DNA of 64,000 nt from Bryoerythrophyllum caledonicum (GCA_963971425.1 OZ020516.1:19537332-19601331), one strand, 5' to 3'. Positions 45,440 through 57,400 are shown, counted from the stretch's first letter. Notes: generated by a model from the letters alone, not told the origin. A program made the numbers and translations.

Positions 45440-46603
45440 TTAACCCCTAAAGGACCAGAGTCTCCTTCGGGGGGGATTTCACATTTTGGGCAGGTTCCTA
45501 AAATTCGAAAAAAAATCCTTTTTTTTTAAACTTTTAATATTGATCGGCCCTGATAAGAGCTTCGTGGAGGTATTTTTAATTTTTTTTTTGGATTTACGGT
45601 TTGAAAGTTAGTCAAAAATGGGGAGGCTGGGCAGCCTGGGCACCCATGGGAACCAATGAAACACAAGTGTGAAAGAGGGGCAGCAAGTAGGGGCACAAAG
45701 GGTGGAGGGAGGGTGGGGCAGCCTAAATAAAGGAGAAGAATGGTGGAAGAGAAGACCCCACAAATTCCAAGAAAAGGGATAAATAGAAATTTAAAAAAAA
45801 TAGCATAAAGTGGTGCATGGCAGGGGCTGTGGCGGGGCTCGGGTATTGAAAGAGATGGCATGTGTTAAAAATTTTAAAAAAAAAAGAAAAAAAGCCGCCC
45901 TATAATGGCAGGCCACCCCCAAGGAGTTGTGCGAGTCCCGCACAGGGGAGTGGGTGAATGACGTGGCCCTTCATTTCTTGTAGGGTCCCCATTTTGAAGC
46001 CCTGCCCTCGCCTATAATATTTGAATAATTTAATAAATTCATTAAAATTAGAGATTTTACCCGTTTTAGAAGAAAAAAAATCTCTAAAATAAGTATAAAA
46101 AAAATTCCACATTTCAATTGTACAGATTTCTAAATTTGTAAATTCATATTTAGCAAATAATTTCTCACTTCATTTGTAGTCATTTGCATTGTTTTATACC
46201 CCCTTTCACTAAAGTATTTATTTGAGCATGATGTACCCCTCGAAATGACCTCAAATTTTGCACACACTTAGCTAACATCATATTCTTTTCATTGGTAATG
46301 GTTTCCAGCATAATGTACTGTAAATACTAGAAGATATGCTTAGTCAAAGTGAGCTGACTTTGTCGGGCAAGAGGGAAAAAAAACTACTTCTTGCACTTCA
46401 AACACTATAATCTTCACATCCGTGCGGTGGATTGCAACTAAAATTTTACAAGATTATTATACATGAGTCTAGTTTTAGATCTTACGATCTTACGGTTAAA
46501 AGTTGAGAATTCTTCCAAATAATGTGATTATTGCGGCCATGTTTGACTATGGCAATTTTGGACTAGTTTTGGACAGAAATTGTCAAGGAACTTTAGGGGT
46601 TAA
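45440..46603. mobile_element. TTAA-type non-autonomous element, about 1.16 kb
   Basis: TTAACCCCTAAAGGACCAGA at the left and AAGGAACTTTAGGGGTTAA at the right. The first 120 bp nearly match the start of the 59178 copy (gggcaggttcctaaaattcg). An open frame at 45526-45861 on the minus strand has only low-complexity content and is not supported as a gene. Confidence 0.8.
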
Positions 46604-47022
46604 GGAAGCTAACTATATGTATAGTCTCGACAGGGGCTGACTATATGTGTAGTCAGCTCTTTTTATAAAAGCATCTAACACAACAACAATTTCATTATAA
46701 CAAGCAACTTGGATGAAAACAAATCTTCTCTCTTTACAACAACAATACTTGCTCTAACTCATTACCCACCCTTTCCATTATGACACCCACTCAATACAGC
46801 AACCTCTATATATATATAACAAGCAAGGGAGCCGACTGTACCTCTTATTATCTGCTACATGACAAAATTCTATTAAACAAACATAACACGTTTTTGATTA
46901 AAAAGGATGGCTATTTTTCATAAGACACAACAACAATCTCCAAGCACTTGTCAAAAAACGTTCGAGTGAAAATAGTTTCAAGGGATTTCTTAATGTCTGT
47001 TCACAAACATGCTGCAGCTATA
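46604..47022. other. intergenic, nothing recognised
   Basis: AT-rich, no gene. Confidence 0.3.
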
Positions 47023-47228
47023 CAATCCAGAATCCATAAGAGTGGTCATAAAAAACAGGTAAAAACATTCTTAAAAAATCTGCGAAAAGAGTTAACCTAC
47101 GTCACTAAATCGTGCAACACAATGCATACAATTCAGAATCCATAAGAGTGGTCATAAAAAACAGGTAAAAACATTCTAAAAAAATCTGCGAAAAGAATTA
47201 ACCTACGTCACTAAATCGTGCAACACGA
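47023..47228. repeat. 106-bp tandem duplication
   Basis: aatccataagagtggtcata and the following 85 bp recur with a 106-bp period and few differences. It lies just downstream of the unrecognised exons on the minus strand. Confidence 0.75.
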
Positions 47229-47612
47229 TGTATACAATCCATCCATAGCTCCTTCACGAGGTCAAGCCGGAATTGGCCAGAGATTGTGTCCTGATGCCCA
47301 GCATAGAAAACATTCGTTGCCTCTACTGCACAAGAATCTTTGCAGAGAAGATTGCAGATACCAACCCGGCAAAACCACAACACTGGAGGAATTTCCAGAA
47401 GCAAACCGCAGAATATGCAATCATGGCGTTCCCACATTCTCAAAGACTACTCGGCAAGTATCTATCAGGTGCAACGTGACACTGTTACCTGCAGAAAAGA
47501 GAAACAATGTGAGAAAGGAAAGGTTCCGAAAATATTCCCGCAACTACATGACAGATAGAAAACAATAACAAAGATGGTCAAAACGTAAAGGGATCAACTC
47601 ACATCAACATAC

Positions 47613-48040
47613 CGTTAATCCATCAAGGCAGAAGTTCTTTTCAACAAGATATTGGTTTTCAGGGCTGACAGCCACCATCAGCAACAAGTAATTCTCATTC
47701 CACATTCCTAAAGTATCCCGTACATATCCAATGGCCTCAGAAGGCAGCAGCCTCGTCCTCTTAAAACCAGATGGAACTCCCGCCGAAAACCGGTCGCATC
47801 CATCATGGAAAACCTTCAACAGATAACACGCATAAAGTCAGAGAAATTAAAAAAACAGAGGTTTCATACCGCCTTTAAGGATGATGTAAGTCACAGAAAA
47901 AATCTAGTAGGAAAGCTGCTGCTTTCAAATCAGCAAATGTTTTAAACAAACTTCTTACCTGATCTGCTCGAAAGGCATAATGGATGACTTCTGAGGCATC
48001 ACTTTCTACGCAACATCTCCCGAAATTGGATTGAAGACAG
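47613..48040 (-). CDS. unrecognised protein, two internal exons
   Basis: Minus-strand exon 48040-47959 (acceptor ttttgtag, donor GTAAGA) reads SNFGRCCVESDASEVIHYAF then RADQ. It joins in phase to exon 47813-47613 (acceptor gttgaag, donor GTATGT), reading VFHDGCDRFSAGVPSGFKRT, RLLPSEAIGYVRDTLGMWNE and NYLLLMVAVSPENQYLVEKN. Conserved splice signals, matching phases and normal amino-acid composition support real coding sequence. Further exons probably exist on both sides (an open stretch with DLFAGCGKQDLAINL ends at a donor near 48168, and 47240-47490 is open apart from one TGA), but I could not join them in phase. I do not recognise the family. It may be a partial gene. Confidence 0.5.
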
Positions 48041-48717
48041 CTACAAAAACAAAACAGCAACAAAAAACGTCAATGCAAGATTAAAGGGGTAAAAGCACCT
48101 GGTGTTAAAAAGCTGAATTCTCCACAATAAAGGAAGAAGTACGGAAAAAATCTGGTATTACTCTTACCAGGTTGATTGCTAAATCTTGCTTGCCGCAACC
48201 AGCAAAGAGATCGAAAATCTGAACTTGGACACAGACATCATAAGTCTACTGCGGTCAAGTCTCAAATCCTTAGCATTTCCCATTCTCCAACTGCCTCCAC
48301 CTTGCGTTTATCAGCTCTCCTACAAATACTAACACCTGACACTGAGGGTACTCTAAGTAGATGTAAGACATGTTTGGTACAGCGGACCGTCAGCTCACAG
48401 CTTGCGCTATAGGGTACCTCCATCTGATACACTTAGCAAGTTGCATTGATTTAACGCTCCATGGCCTTCTGCTGTCGTCCGTTGTCATATGCAGTATTTC
48501 ACAATGACATCTTTAAGGACTTCAAAGCCAGCATACATGCCCACATCTACAAAGAAGGGCATCATTGCCACTAGTACCCTCAGTGCTTGCCTGCGCCTTC
48601 CCTGCCACCCTTTAAGATATTACTCTAGTCTGCAGATGTACCAAGCCTAGTCCAATAACTTATGACTAATGGATAGGGTTGCACATGAGGGTGGCAGGGG
48701 CAGGCTGCGCCCGGTGC
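48041..48717. other. between the unrecognised exons and the R3H gene
   Basis: It may hold upstream exons of the unrecognised gene (near 48168-48250) and the 3' UTR of the R3H gene. Nothing firm. Confidence 0.3.
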
Positions 48718-50999
48718 TCAACGGCGCCGGGCCTGGTTGACACTTGCGTCAGGCTGCTGTTGTGAATGTGGCTGCTGTTTCCATCATCAAAACCCATGAA
48801 ACGAGGCATGAGAAACAACTAAATTTATCTCAATTCTCACAAACCAATAATATCAAGAACAAAATCAAGGGAACCTTTGAAGCACGCAAAACTTGAAGAG
48901 AAGCAGCAACACATGAGTCTGCTATCAAGCACAGGAGAGAGCAGAGTGAATACGTACCTGAGATTGCTGAAACTGATCTGGGTGCTGCATGTAATTCATG
49001 GCGTGCCCAGGGTAAGCGTACTGGGGAGCTCGCATGTACATGGCCATAGGCGCCATTTGGGCAGGATTGTATGGTCCCATCATTGAGTCCGAAGCTCGGT
49101 ACCCCATCGCATTAACAGGTGGTACCCAAGGAGCTCGAAGATGTTGCGGAGCAAGAGATTGAGGTGGTGGGGGTTCCATGTGCAACTGCCCCCTTGAAGG
49201 AACCCCTAATTGCGGAAATTCGGTGTTGTAGTTCACAACTGGTGCATACAGTGCTTGGCCTCCATAGGGCCCCATGCTAACACCAAATCCAGGATCAAAG
49301 CGCTGCGCATACCTTGCGGTGCTTCGATCATAATCTGGATCCCTTCTATCTTTCTCTCGATCACGAAAGATGGCCACTCGACTCCCCCCGTTTCCATTAC
49401 TGCCAAGGCTGTTGGAGCTCATCAACTTTCCTCTGGATAGAGCATCCTTCTCTTTGTCCTCTTTCGACTTAGAGCCGTTGGGTGGTGACACAGAACTTCT
49501 CTTCGGTGGCGACACAGATGCACTTTTCGGAGGTAAAGGTTCTCTTTCCTCCAAAATTTCTTGACGTCGAGGAGCCTCGGATACGAAGCTCGCGACCGAG
49601 AAACCATTCTCTGACTCCGACTCATCCTCCCCACCTTTTCCTGCCAACTCATTGCAGAAGATGCGCGCACGGGCCTGCAGAAATACATCAGAGAATCAGA
49701 CCACAGAAGGAGATCTAAGTGTGTGTTTTCCCTCCAAACAAATCCACGCCTGTTAAATCCAACACGGAAGACGCAAACAAAAACATGGAACCAGACACAG
49801 AAACAATCTCTCCAGGAAGAGGGGCTAACCTTATTGTATTCCTCCTTTCTTTCTTCAACACTCTTTGAAGGGTTCAGTTTGCCACCGTTTCCACCAGGCC
49901 CGAGACCATTGTTGCGGCCTCCCTTCGTCGGCCTCTGCTTGATGGCCACCTTTGTAGGTACAACAGGCACCACCACTGCCTTCTCCTCTTGTTCACCGGC
50001 CACAGGCGCTACAGGAATGTCAACGAGACGCAGACTAGGAAAGCGTGTTTCACCAGTCTTGCGAGCGACTATACGCGTCCCTTCTGCCGACCCTCCGTCG
50101 ACAACCATGGACTGAAGGTAGTAGTGCTGCGCCACACGATGTGCAGCCAATCGAAGATATGACGACGGCATAGGCTGAAACTCGAGGACCTGCAAACTGG
50201 GATTGCGAATGAAGCGCTCCACCTCCTGCTCCAGTCGCAGAACTGCTCAACCGACAGAAATAATATCAGAACCCGAATTCTCATACATGGAAGTACTTCA
50301 CCCCCCAGAAAAGCCTACAGACCACCACAACCACACAGGTAAACAGGCACCTGGTACAAGAAAAAACCACTCACATCCAACACGAGCATCAAACCACTAA
50401 AAATACCTCCAGAAACCCCAACATACGACTTAAAGACTTCTCTAAACAAACGCAGAGGCGTACGACATTCCTGAACCATGCCATTTCCAGAATCACCAAA
50501 GAAAAGCCCACGCGACAGACACCCAGGCCGCTGCAGAGCACAGAGCTCCACAGAACCAAAAATTCTAACAACAAAACCATACGTAGGATCTCCCTGCCAT
50601 ACACCACACTCAACCCCGCCGAGCTACGAATTTCCACAACGAGCTGACCGCGACACGCCAACCGAGACCACCGATCACGCAACGAAACAAGAAAACCAAA
50701 CCCTAGGCACGGGTGAGCTCATTACTAGTGAGACGGTCGCGCGGGTTCTGCAGCGCCTCTTTGAGAAACCCGTCCACCTGATCAGGCCCCCTGACGCCAC
50801 TGTCTGGGGCCGAATCCGCGCGACTGCCATTGCTCTCACACGACGGCGTAGGCTCAGACACGGCCTGGGAAACCTGCAGCAACTTCTTCATGTTATCCTC
50901 CAAATCCACCATCTCCCACGACTCCGGCGCGCCGTTGCTATCGTCCTGCTGCGGCTGCTGCACCACCACCAACGCCCCGGCATCCTCCATCTCCGCCAT
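48718..50999 (-). CDS. R3H-SUZ domain RNA-binding protein, four exons
   Basis: Minus strand exons 50999-50726, 50242-49830, 49674-48958 and 48774-48718. All GT-AG, phases agree, 486 residues. The first half has VDGFLKEALQNPRDRLTILR, then the R3H core SYLRLAAHRVAQHYYL (Arg and His at about 122 and 126), which binds single-stranded nucleic acid. IVARKTGETRFPSLRLVDIP and KSVEERKEEYNKARARIF (SUZ motif, about 218-235) follow. The order R3H then SUZ is that of plant and animal Encore-like R3H proteins that bind mRNA. The C-terminal half is low-complexity, rich in Ser, Pro, Met, Tyr and Gln. The ATG chosen is the first good one in frame. Exon 1 and the upstream region are GC-rich, with telo-boxes. 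Intact. Confidence 0.9.
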
Positions 51000-51044
51000 C
51001 GTCACACGTGAGCGCCCTGCCTACCAAACCCCGCCCTCCCCCGC

Positions 51045-51095
51045 CATGAAACCCTAAGTGAGCGCCAAACCCTAAGTGTGGGCCGAACCCTAATC
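51045..51095 (-). promoter_or_regulatory. three telo-box-like elements upstream of the R3H gene
   Basis: aaaccctaa, aaaccctaa and gaaccctaat occur within 45 bp, 50-100 bp upstream of the minus-strand ATG. Dense telo-boxes near the start site are typical of plant growth-related promoters. Confidence 0.55.
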
Positions 51096-52180
51096 ACCAG
51101 AACCTCGACCGAGAGGCGCGAGAGATGGCGCGGCGGTGAGCGAGAAAGAAAGTGCCGTGCGAGAGATGGCCGCAATCGCTCCCACGACCAAAGTGGCGGC
51201 TCCTGGCGCGCGAGACGCCAAACACCCCCCGTGCCCCGCGAGCGCCCCCCGCTTCCCTTTCTCGCGAGGCTCGCTCTCTCTTCCTCCCCTGCCCTGCCGC
51301 CCGGGTCCCGTGCTCGGGCGCACGCTTTCTCGGGGCCGCCGCTAGATTTTCCCTGTGGCGTGTGGCTTTCGCAGGTGGCGGTGTCCGCGGTTAGTCCTCG
51401 ATGCCCGAGCTCGGGTGCTCGGGGTCAACATGCGGTCGCCTGGGGCGGTTTCAGTAGATTTTATTCCATTTTTGGTAGATCTAGGAACTGGGTGTTCTGC
51501 CTTGGTAGATGGTGATGGGTTTAGGTGCAGTGACGGTTTTTGGGTGCCGCGGCGGAACCACTCCAAGATTTCCGGGATGGGTCAACTTGAGTTCCAAGAG
51601 GTCCTCATTTATTTATTATTTTTCTTTATTTTGCTTTCTCTTGTCATGAAGCCTGGAAGAACACACATGGCAATCACCAAAGGAGAATTGCTGATAAAGT
51701 GCATGATAGAGCCATTTAGTGGCATGGAAGAGACTAGAGTTCCAATTTCTACACCGACCTTGCTTATTGCACGCTCTCCATGGAGTTTTAGACCAATCAA
51801 ATTTAGATTTCTAAAATGGCTCACTCTTCCAACCTCGGTCCTTAGTATGTAAGACCCCTTGGTTTGTTAAATGTAAAAGTATTGTAAATTCAAAGGATTT
51901 TTATGTCATCGTCTAAGATATCACAAATCTACATTCTATCTTCCAAGTATATCTTCAAAGAAAATGTTTGATGCAACACAAGTATAATGGACTAATGGAA
52001 CCATTGTTGTAGGGCACTTGATAGATCAGAGGATAGACTCGTCATGTACATTTATCTTAAATTGTACAACAGATCAAAAAAGAAAGAATTGTAACCAATA
52101 GCAAATTGTTTCTAAAATGAAAGTAAAAGATGATTTACAGAGTTTGTGGAGAATCATCATGGTTATCATGTATATATATA
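51096..52180. other. GC-rich promoter side, then AT-rich DNA; no gene supported
   Basis: 51100-51350 is GC-rich 5' flank of the R3H gene and yields overlapping frames on all strands. A 165-codon plus frame (51355-51852) has no motif and no good start. Confidence 0.35.
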
Positions 52181-52192
52181 TATCAGTAATAG

Positions 52193-52326
52193 TTGTCTAC
52201 CCTCGAGAGAGGGAAGTAGTTCTAGCTCACTAATTCCTTGTCCTGTGGGCATGGTCTTAGTAGTGGAACGAACAGACACTTTATTCACGCCGGCCCCCTT
52301 CGGAGACCGGCGTTCTTCTTCTTCTT
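52193..52326 (+). mobile_element. very short LINE/SINE 3' end insertion
   Basis: 134 bp of the shared 3' tail, flanked by the exact 12-bp duplication tatcagtaatag (52181-52192 and 52327-52338). It ends with the hairpin (CGCCGGCC...GACCGGCG) and (TTC)n. Too short to tell LINE from SINE. Confidence 0.85.
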
Positions 52327-52338
52327 TATCAGTAATAG

Positions 52339-52653
52339 AACCCCGGTGGTCCCCAACAGGCCAAGGGTAGTTTCCAAGACCCTGTTCTAGCACAAGACTG
52401 GCATGTCCCGATGCAAGACCTTGTCTTGTACCATAGCCTATCTCTGTAATGTAAGGCAAAATCAACAATATAAGGCACATTCTCCACTTAAAAATGAAAA
52501 AGCTTTGTCACAACATTAAGAATCAAGCGCCGTCATAATATATAAACATTAATATGAAACTTAATTAATTAATATAAAACTCGACATAAAAATTTATCAT
52601 TGTCACATGAACTACACCTAAACTCTATTTCAAAAAATATTAAACATGTTGAC
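52339..52653. other. intergenic, nothing recognised
   Basis: AT-rich; no gene. Confidence 0.3.
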
Positions 52654-53553
52654 TTAACCCCTAAAAGCCCGAGACGATTTCACACCAAAAACACTTCAAA
52701 ATTGTTGATTCTAGTGCAATGAGTAAGGAAGGAAACAAAACGTTATATTTATTCTTTTGACTGTAGGATCTCCATAAAGACTTACTAAGTTACATACTCA
52801 CAAAATTTCATACACTTTGACCACACAAATTGAAAGATTATAGTGTTTGAAGTCAAGTAAACAATTCATTTTCTTCCCTACATTGAGTGCATTGAGTGGA
52901 TCAACAGACGTTGATTTCACTGGGTATTAAATTTTTGCACTACACAAGGTCTAAATCTTTTACCACTGTGTTGAGCATGATGTACGTTCCGTATGCAACA
53001 ATTTTTAGAGGTAGAGAAGGGGTGTAGCACATTCAAACAAGTGTGCAAGGAGTGGAAGTTCAAAAATTGTCAATTCACGATTTATTTTTTTGAGAATTTA
53101 ATATGTTTTGGAATGATAATCTGAACGGTCAATAAGGAGGTTTACACCACACATTGTTGTAGAATAAATAAATAGTGAAAAATATGAAGATCTCTAGGTT
53201 TTATTTTAAAAAGATGAAGTTTTTTCCCCGCTTGCCCAAAATGTGTAAAAATGTGTTAAGATGTTTTTTTACACGAAAGACAAGAATTTTTTGTGTCATC
53301 TTCAAAGAATGTAATATTCTCTACATGCATGGAAAATCTCAATGTCAATAGAGACTTCTAGCAAAATTTTGGAGTTGCCCAAAGTCCCCATTTCTAACTT
53401 TGAGTGGTACTACCTTTCAAACCATGAATCCAATGATAATAATAAAAATATCTAGAATAAGAGTTTTTTTTTTAAATTTTAAATTTTTATTTTAGAAGCC
53501 TGCCCAAAATCCAAAACGTACGCCCCACGTACACTTGGGCTCTTGTGGGTTAA
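52654..53553. mobile_element. TTAA-type element, about 900 bp, reverse orientation
   Basis: TTAACCCCTAAAAGCCCGAG at the left and GGGCTCTTGTGGGTTAA at the right. Internal blocks of the family appear in reverse order and complement (aatttttgcactacac near 52930, tttagaagcctgccc near 53490). Confidence 0.75.
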
Positions 53554-53694
53554 AGCATTGAATTGCAAAATCAGAAACCACATCTGTGTTGGAAGAAAAC
53601 AGCCTGGAGTCTGGAGCAGTCATTGTAAAACCAATAGGGACTGAGATAGGCTAAGATTCAATGAAACTTTTACATCAGTTTGACATCAAAGTCA

Positions 53695-54196
53695 TCAATA
53701 GTCGGTCTTTCTGTGCTTGGTGAATAGAAGTAGTTCAAACTCGATCCCCTGCACCTGAAGCAGAAATGCATCAAACAGATCATCTCTCGACACACCTAAG
53801 CTGCACCTCGAAGAAACCTAACATTCACGTCCCCAAGTTAGAAGAAAATTATCCTTCGATAACAACACACTCATGACACTTTCTCTCCGTATTCAATCGC
53901 GATCGATATTCTGGCCCCCATTAATTATCATGTGCTCTCACGTAAAATGTCAATAAACTTAAAACCAATCAAAAGAAGCAACTGACATTGACATAGTCAA
54001 GCTCCACCAGTTATCTTTCAAAATCCAGAAGCACATACCGAACAGAAATCTGAGAGATCCAGACGCTTGCCACCAGTTTCCCGAACAGTCTTGGTCCTGC
54101 GTCTAATCCCCGTGCTTCCTGTGCAACAGATGATCAATAAGCAATTACTGGTCCCTCACCCAGCATGAGCCCCCGTTCCCGGGCTTCTCCCGGCAT
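53695..54196 (-). CDS. possible 58-residue spliced small protein
   Basis: Minus-strand exons 54196-54160, 54118-54039 and 53754-53695 have GTGAGG, GTATGT and ...CAG signals, and the phases agree. The product begins MPGEARERGLMLGSTGIRRR, contains KTVRETGGKRLDLSDFCS and ends TKHRKTDY. An in-frame stop lies just upstream of the ATG. The protein is basic, with no membrane segment and no family I recognise. Three short exons joining in phase by chance is possible, so transcript evidence is decisive. Confidence 0.4.
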
Positions 54197-54839
54197 AGCA
54201 CACCCTCAGAATTTATACATGTGTGTGCTTTTTTTAGCAGGTGCCCGGGGTAATTCGTATGAGGGAAAAATGGCGTGAGGGAAAGTCGTGAGGCCCGCTC
54301 ATTGAGAGATTCTGCGCAGAGAGGTTTGTTGGATTGAACAGCGAAAAATTCTGAGCGGGTGATACGTTGCTGGAGTTGGGTTTGGCATGGGAGCATTACT
54401 ACTTGGAGTGAGAATTTTGGGAGTTCACAGAGAACAATGAACGAATAGGGTTAAGCTTAAAAAGCAGCAGATTATTGTCCTCCATAAAATCCAGCATTTA
54501 AATTCCAAATTTCCATTTACCGGAGCTCCTGGCCGGGGAAAAAACGCTCAAATTCTGCAGGCTCTGATTCTCCACCGTTCCCTTACTTGGCAAGGACCTG
54601 CAAGTGGAAGCGCTTGATGAGAATGCACTGGTGAGGAGGAGAGGCGGTAGAAGCGACGACAGGCGGGACTTGGAGCAAGAGCGCCATGGTGTGGATCATT
54701 GCGCCAGCGTAGCCATAACCACACAAACCCCTTCAGCTGCGGATCATTTCTCAAGTTCACTTTCATTTCTTGAGTCTCATGCTCCTCTCTCACAGTCTCA
54801 CTTTGCTTGATATTCAAAAGAATCTTGGTTGTCATATGA

Positions 54840-55160
54840 AGTCTAATGAAGAAACAACTTTTAATGATGTGGTCTTGGATAAGGTTACTGATGAGGTCAG
54901 TTTCTAGACATATTCCAAAGGTGTAAGATTTTTTCTATTATTTCATGTTTTCTGTTTGCAGTGCTATCAATTTTGCTCCTTATCTATGCATTTGAACGTT
55001 CTGCAGCAATTTTTTTTGGTACAGGTTGCCTTGGAGCAAGCTTCAGTTTTGAAAAGCAGATATTTCGAGAGCCATTGAAGCTAAAGGCTCAGAGGAGGAA
55101 TAATTTCTTCAAACACATGTTGAAGAATTTTGAAGCAAATTTAAGGTGCAATTCACGTGA
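54840..55160 (+). pseudogene. unrecognised gene fragment (doubtful)
   Basis: Exon-like MKSNEETTFNDVVLDKVTDE ends at a GTCAGT donor. After a gtacag acceptor at about 55026 follows VALEQASVLKSRYFES. The rest (EAKGSE, then NNFFKHMLKNFEANLR) continues only through frame changes. Real coding sequence in decay, or chance. No family recognised. Confidence 0.25.
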
Positions 55161-56096
55161 CGATGCTTAATTCTTTATATCCAGCTCTTGGGATGGCGAG
55201 TGATTCTTGATGTTGTGACGATGTTTTATTGTTTACATGCGGAGTATGTGCCTTAGATTGTCACAATTGCTTGTGAGAAGATATACTGATGCGGAACGAT
55301 TGTGATTTTGTGATTTTAAGGATGGCTTATTTCAGCTACAAGTTGGAATTTCTTACAAACAAGACTTTTCTAAAGATTTTTGAATGATTTGGAGTACGAA
55401 AGGGTAACTTTTGTTGGGGATGATAACTTGGAAGGAGATAATTAATCTGCACCTTTGAAAGGGCTGAAATTATTGTCATGAGCAATAGCTTTAAGATTGT
55501 TTGGCTTGTGCATGGCCTTAACAACAAAAATGTTTCAGGTGGCAATTGTATGTTGCATTTTCAAGTGTAAGAGTCCCTAAAAATGTTTTGGTGCTTTTGG
55601 CAAGAGAATTGGATCAAGATGACAAACTTGGTGTGATGCACATTGTTGTTTACAGTTAAGTTCTTTGATAATTGTTGGCAATTTTAGATTCACCAATAAT
55701 GATGTAACTTTGTGAAGCAATTTGAAACTTATATCTACATACCTTTGTGGGGCACTGCCTTTGGCCCGACGGATATGAGAAAGATTCCACTAGTGATAAA
55801 TTAATATGTGAATTTGAAATACAATATTGAACCAAAAATAAGTTTTGGCCAAGCATACAATCCCAATTTAGCAAGATACAAAATTGAAAATCAAAGTTTT
55901 AAATTGAAAATCAAAGTTTAAGGTATTTTTAAGTAGTATCATGAGAAGGTTGTTTCAAATGATTATAAAAAAAGGAAGACAATTTAAAATTTGAAGAGTC
56001 AATTGCTCAAATTTCTTAAATTGAAAAAATTAAAAAATTAAAATTTTACAAAATTAAAAAAATCACCTCAATTCCGTTATTCCTAAAACATGTGTA
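55161..56096. other. AT-rich intergenic stretch
   Basis: No gene. Towards 56050 it becomes very A-rich just before the LTR-like block. Confidence 0.35.
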
Positions 56097-56585
56097 CGTA
56101 GTACACTCTCAAGGAATAACTAGTAAATCACAAGAGTAATCAAGTGTCTTGCACTCCACAAAGGGAGAATCAACTAATACAAGTAGTATTAGAGAATGCA
56201 GAGCCGTTACTAATGATAAAAAATCACTTACAAGCAAAGGAAACCATTAAACACTCTCTAACTCACTCACAAAGTTTGACTTGACAAAGATGTCAAGTCA
56301 AGGATGTGTACGGTGCTATACGCACATACACACAACCATAAGTTGATAGAAAACATCCACGGATGAATGCGTTGCGCCGTTGTACGTCCCTAAACCCATA
56401 GATTAGTAACAAATCAATCTACACTAAAATACTACAATATAGACAGGCACTCAATGCCACGTCCCGTGACAGCTGTCGTGTAAAGAATGATCAATAACCA
56501 CAATAGATTGAAAGTCCTAACCAACATCAAATAAACCAAAAAAACATACATTAAAACAAGTATACCTAATACACCCTCAAGTGCC
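56097..56585 (-). repeat. LTR-like block, Ty3/gypsy copy 2
   Basis: It matches 195-690 (ccatagattagtaacaaatc, acaccctcaag end). On the minus strand it follows the PHD-finger frame, as a 3' LTR. Its boundary next to agtgcctccctagcgg places a purine tract on the coding strand immediately upstream. Confidence 0.6.
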
Positions 56586-56893
56586 TCCCTAGCGGATAAA
56601 GAGACCCTCTATCCAACTAGGACCAAACGACACTCACAAGACTAAACGCCACGGTGATGTTGCTACAACAACTGAACGCATCCAATCGAAGATGTCGCTC
56701 ATCGCCAAATCAATAAGCATCTGGAGAAGTAACTAAGAGAGCGTAGGGTGGGTGCAATGTGAGCCCCACCTTTTGCCTTTGGCAACTCAGTTGCCAAATC
56801 CTTAGTCAATCTTCACATTGCCTATCCTTGCATTGAAATAAAGAACTCCAACTGGATGACAACGCACCACACAGTGACAAGTCTACGAGGAAT

Positions 56894-57400
56894 TCAAGCT
56901 GTTTCATTGGGTGAAACGTGGCTCGAAGACCTCTGACAACAAAGGCAAGTCCAATCCCCGGACGGTAGATTAGAAATAGGCGGCGTCAAACAAGCCATAT
57001 GCCAACCATGCTGGCAATGGTGACAAAGCAACATGGTAGCCGCACCCTTCTTTTCATCACACACAAAATACGGAAGGCCGTCCGGTACAACAACAAACTC
57101 TGGATGAACGAAGCCATTTCTGGGTAAATGACAGGGAACACAATTCTTAGAGTGCTCCCGAGACTTCCGGCCATCTTTGCCTTCCAACAATAAGATGCCA
57201 CTTGGAAACACATCCTTCACGCGAAGAATGGTGCGCCCAGCCTTGACGTCCAACATCATGGGCGCCTCGCGCTGCGGATAAACGTAATCCTGTAAGGAGA
57301 AACGTCGTAGCTGAGGTCTGTAGGAACCGCTACAAATACAAAAACACCGTAAGGTATCACAGTGTTGAGCAATAGATAAGTTCTCCGTGGCCATAGGCAT
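56894..57400 (-). pseudogene. Ty3/gypsy C-terminal GPY/F-like segment plus PHD finger
   Basis: A 168-codon open frame. LDVKAGRTILRVKDVFPSGI and the CVPCHLPRNG block form the post-integrase region. VCDEKKGAATMLLCHHCQHG, W-HMACLTPP and GDWTCLCC give C-x11-CxxC-x4-HxxC-x15-CxxC, a C4HC3 PHD finger. Its very first cysteine is Tyr here but Cys in copy 1. The PPISNLPSGDWTC stretch is typical of PHD fingers that read histone H3 tails. The frame ends with SHVSPNETA and a stop. By analogy with chromodomains of chromoviruses it may steer integration to marked chromatin. The module is nearly intact although the element is dead. Confidence 0.75.

Noticed and set aside
45526-45861. 111-codon minus-strand frame with Pro/Leu-rich product
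   Set aside because: Lies wholly inside a TTAA non-autonomous element and is not kept open in sister copies.
51355-51852. 165-codon plus-strand frame next to the R3H promoter
   Set aside because: No good start, mixed GC-rich and AT-rich halves, no recognisable domain; probably chance.
54548-54835. 95-codon minus-strand frame as a first exon with a transit peptide for the 58-residue gene
   Set aside because: The Ser-rich, transit-like reading lies in another frame that contains a stop, and it could not be joined in phase to the downstream exons.
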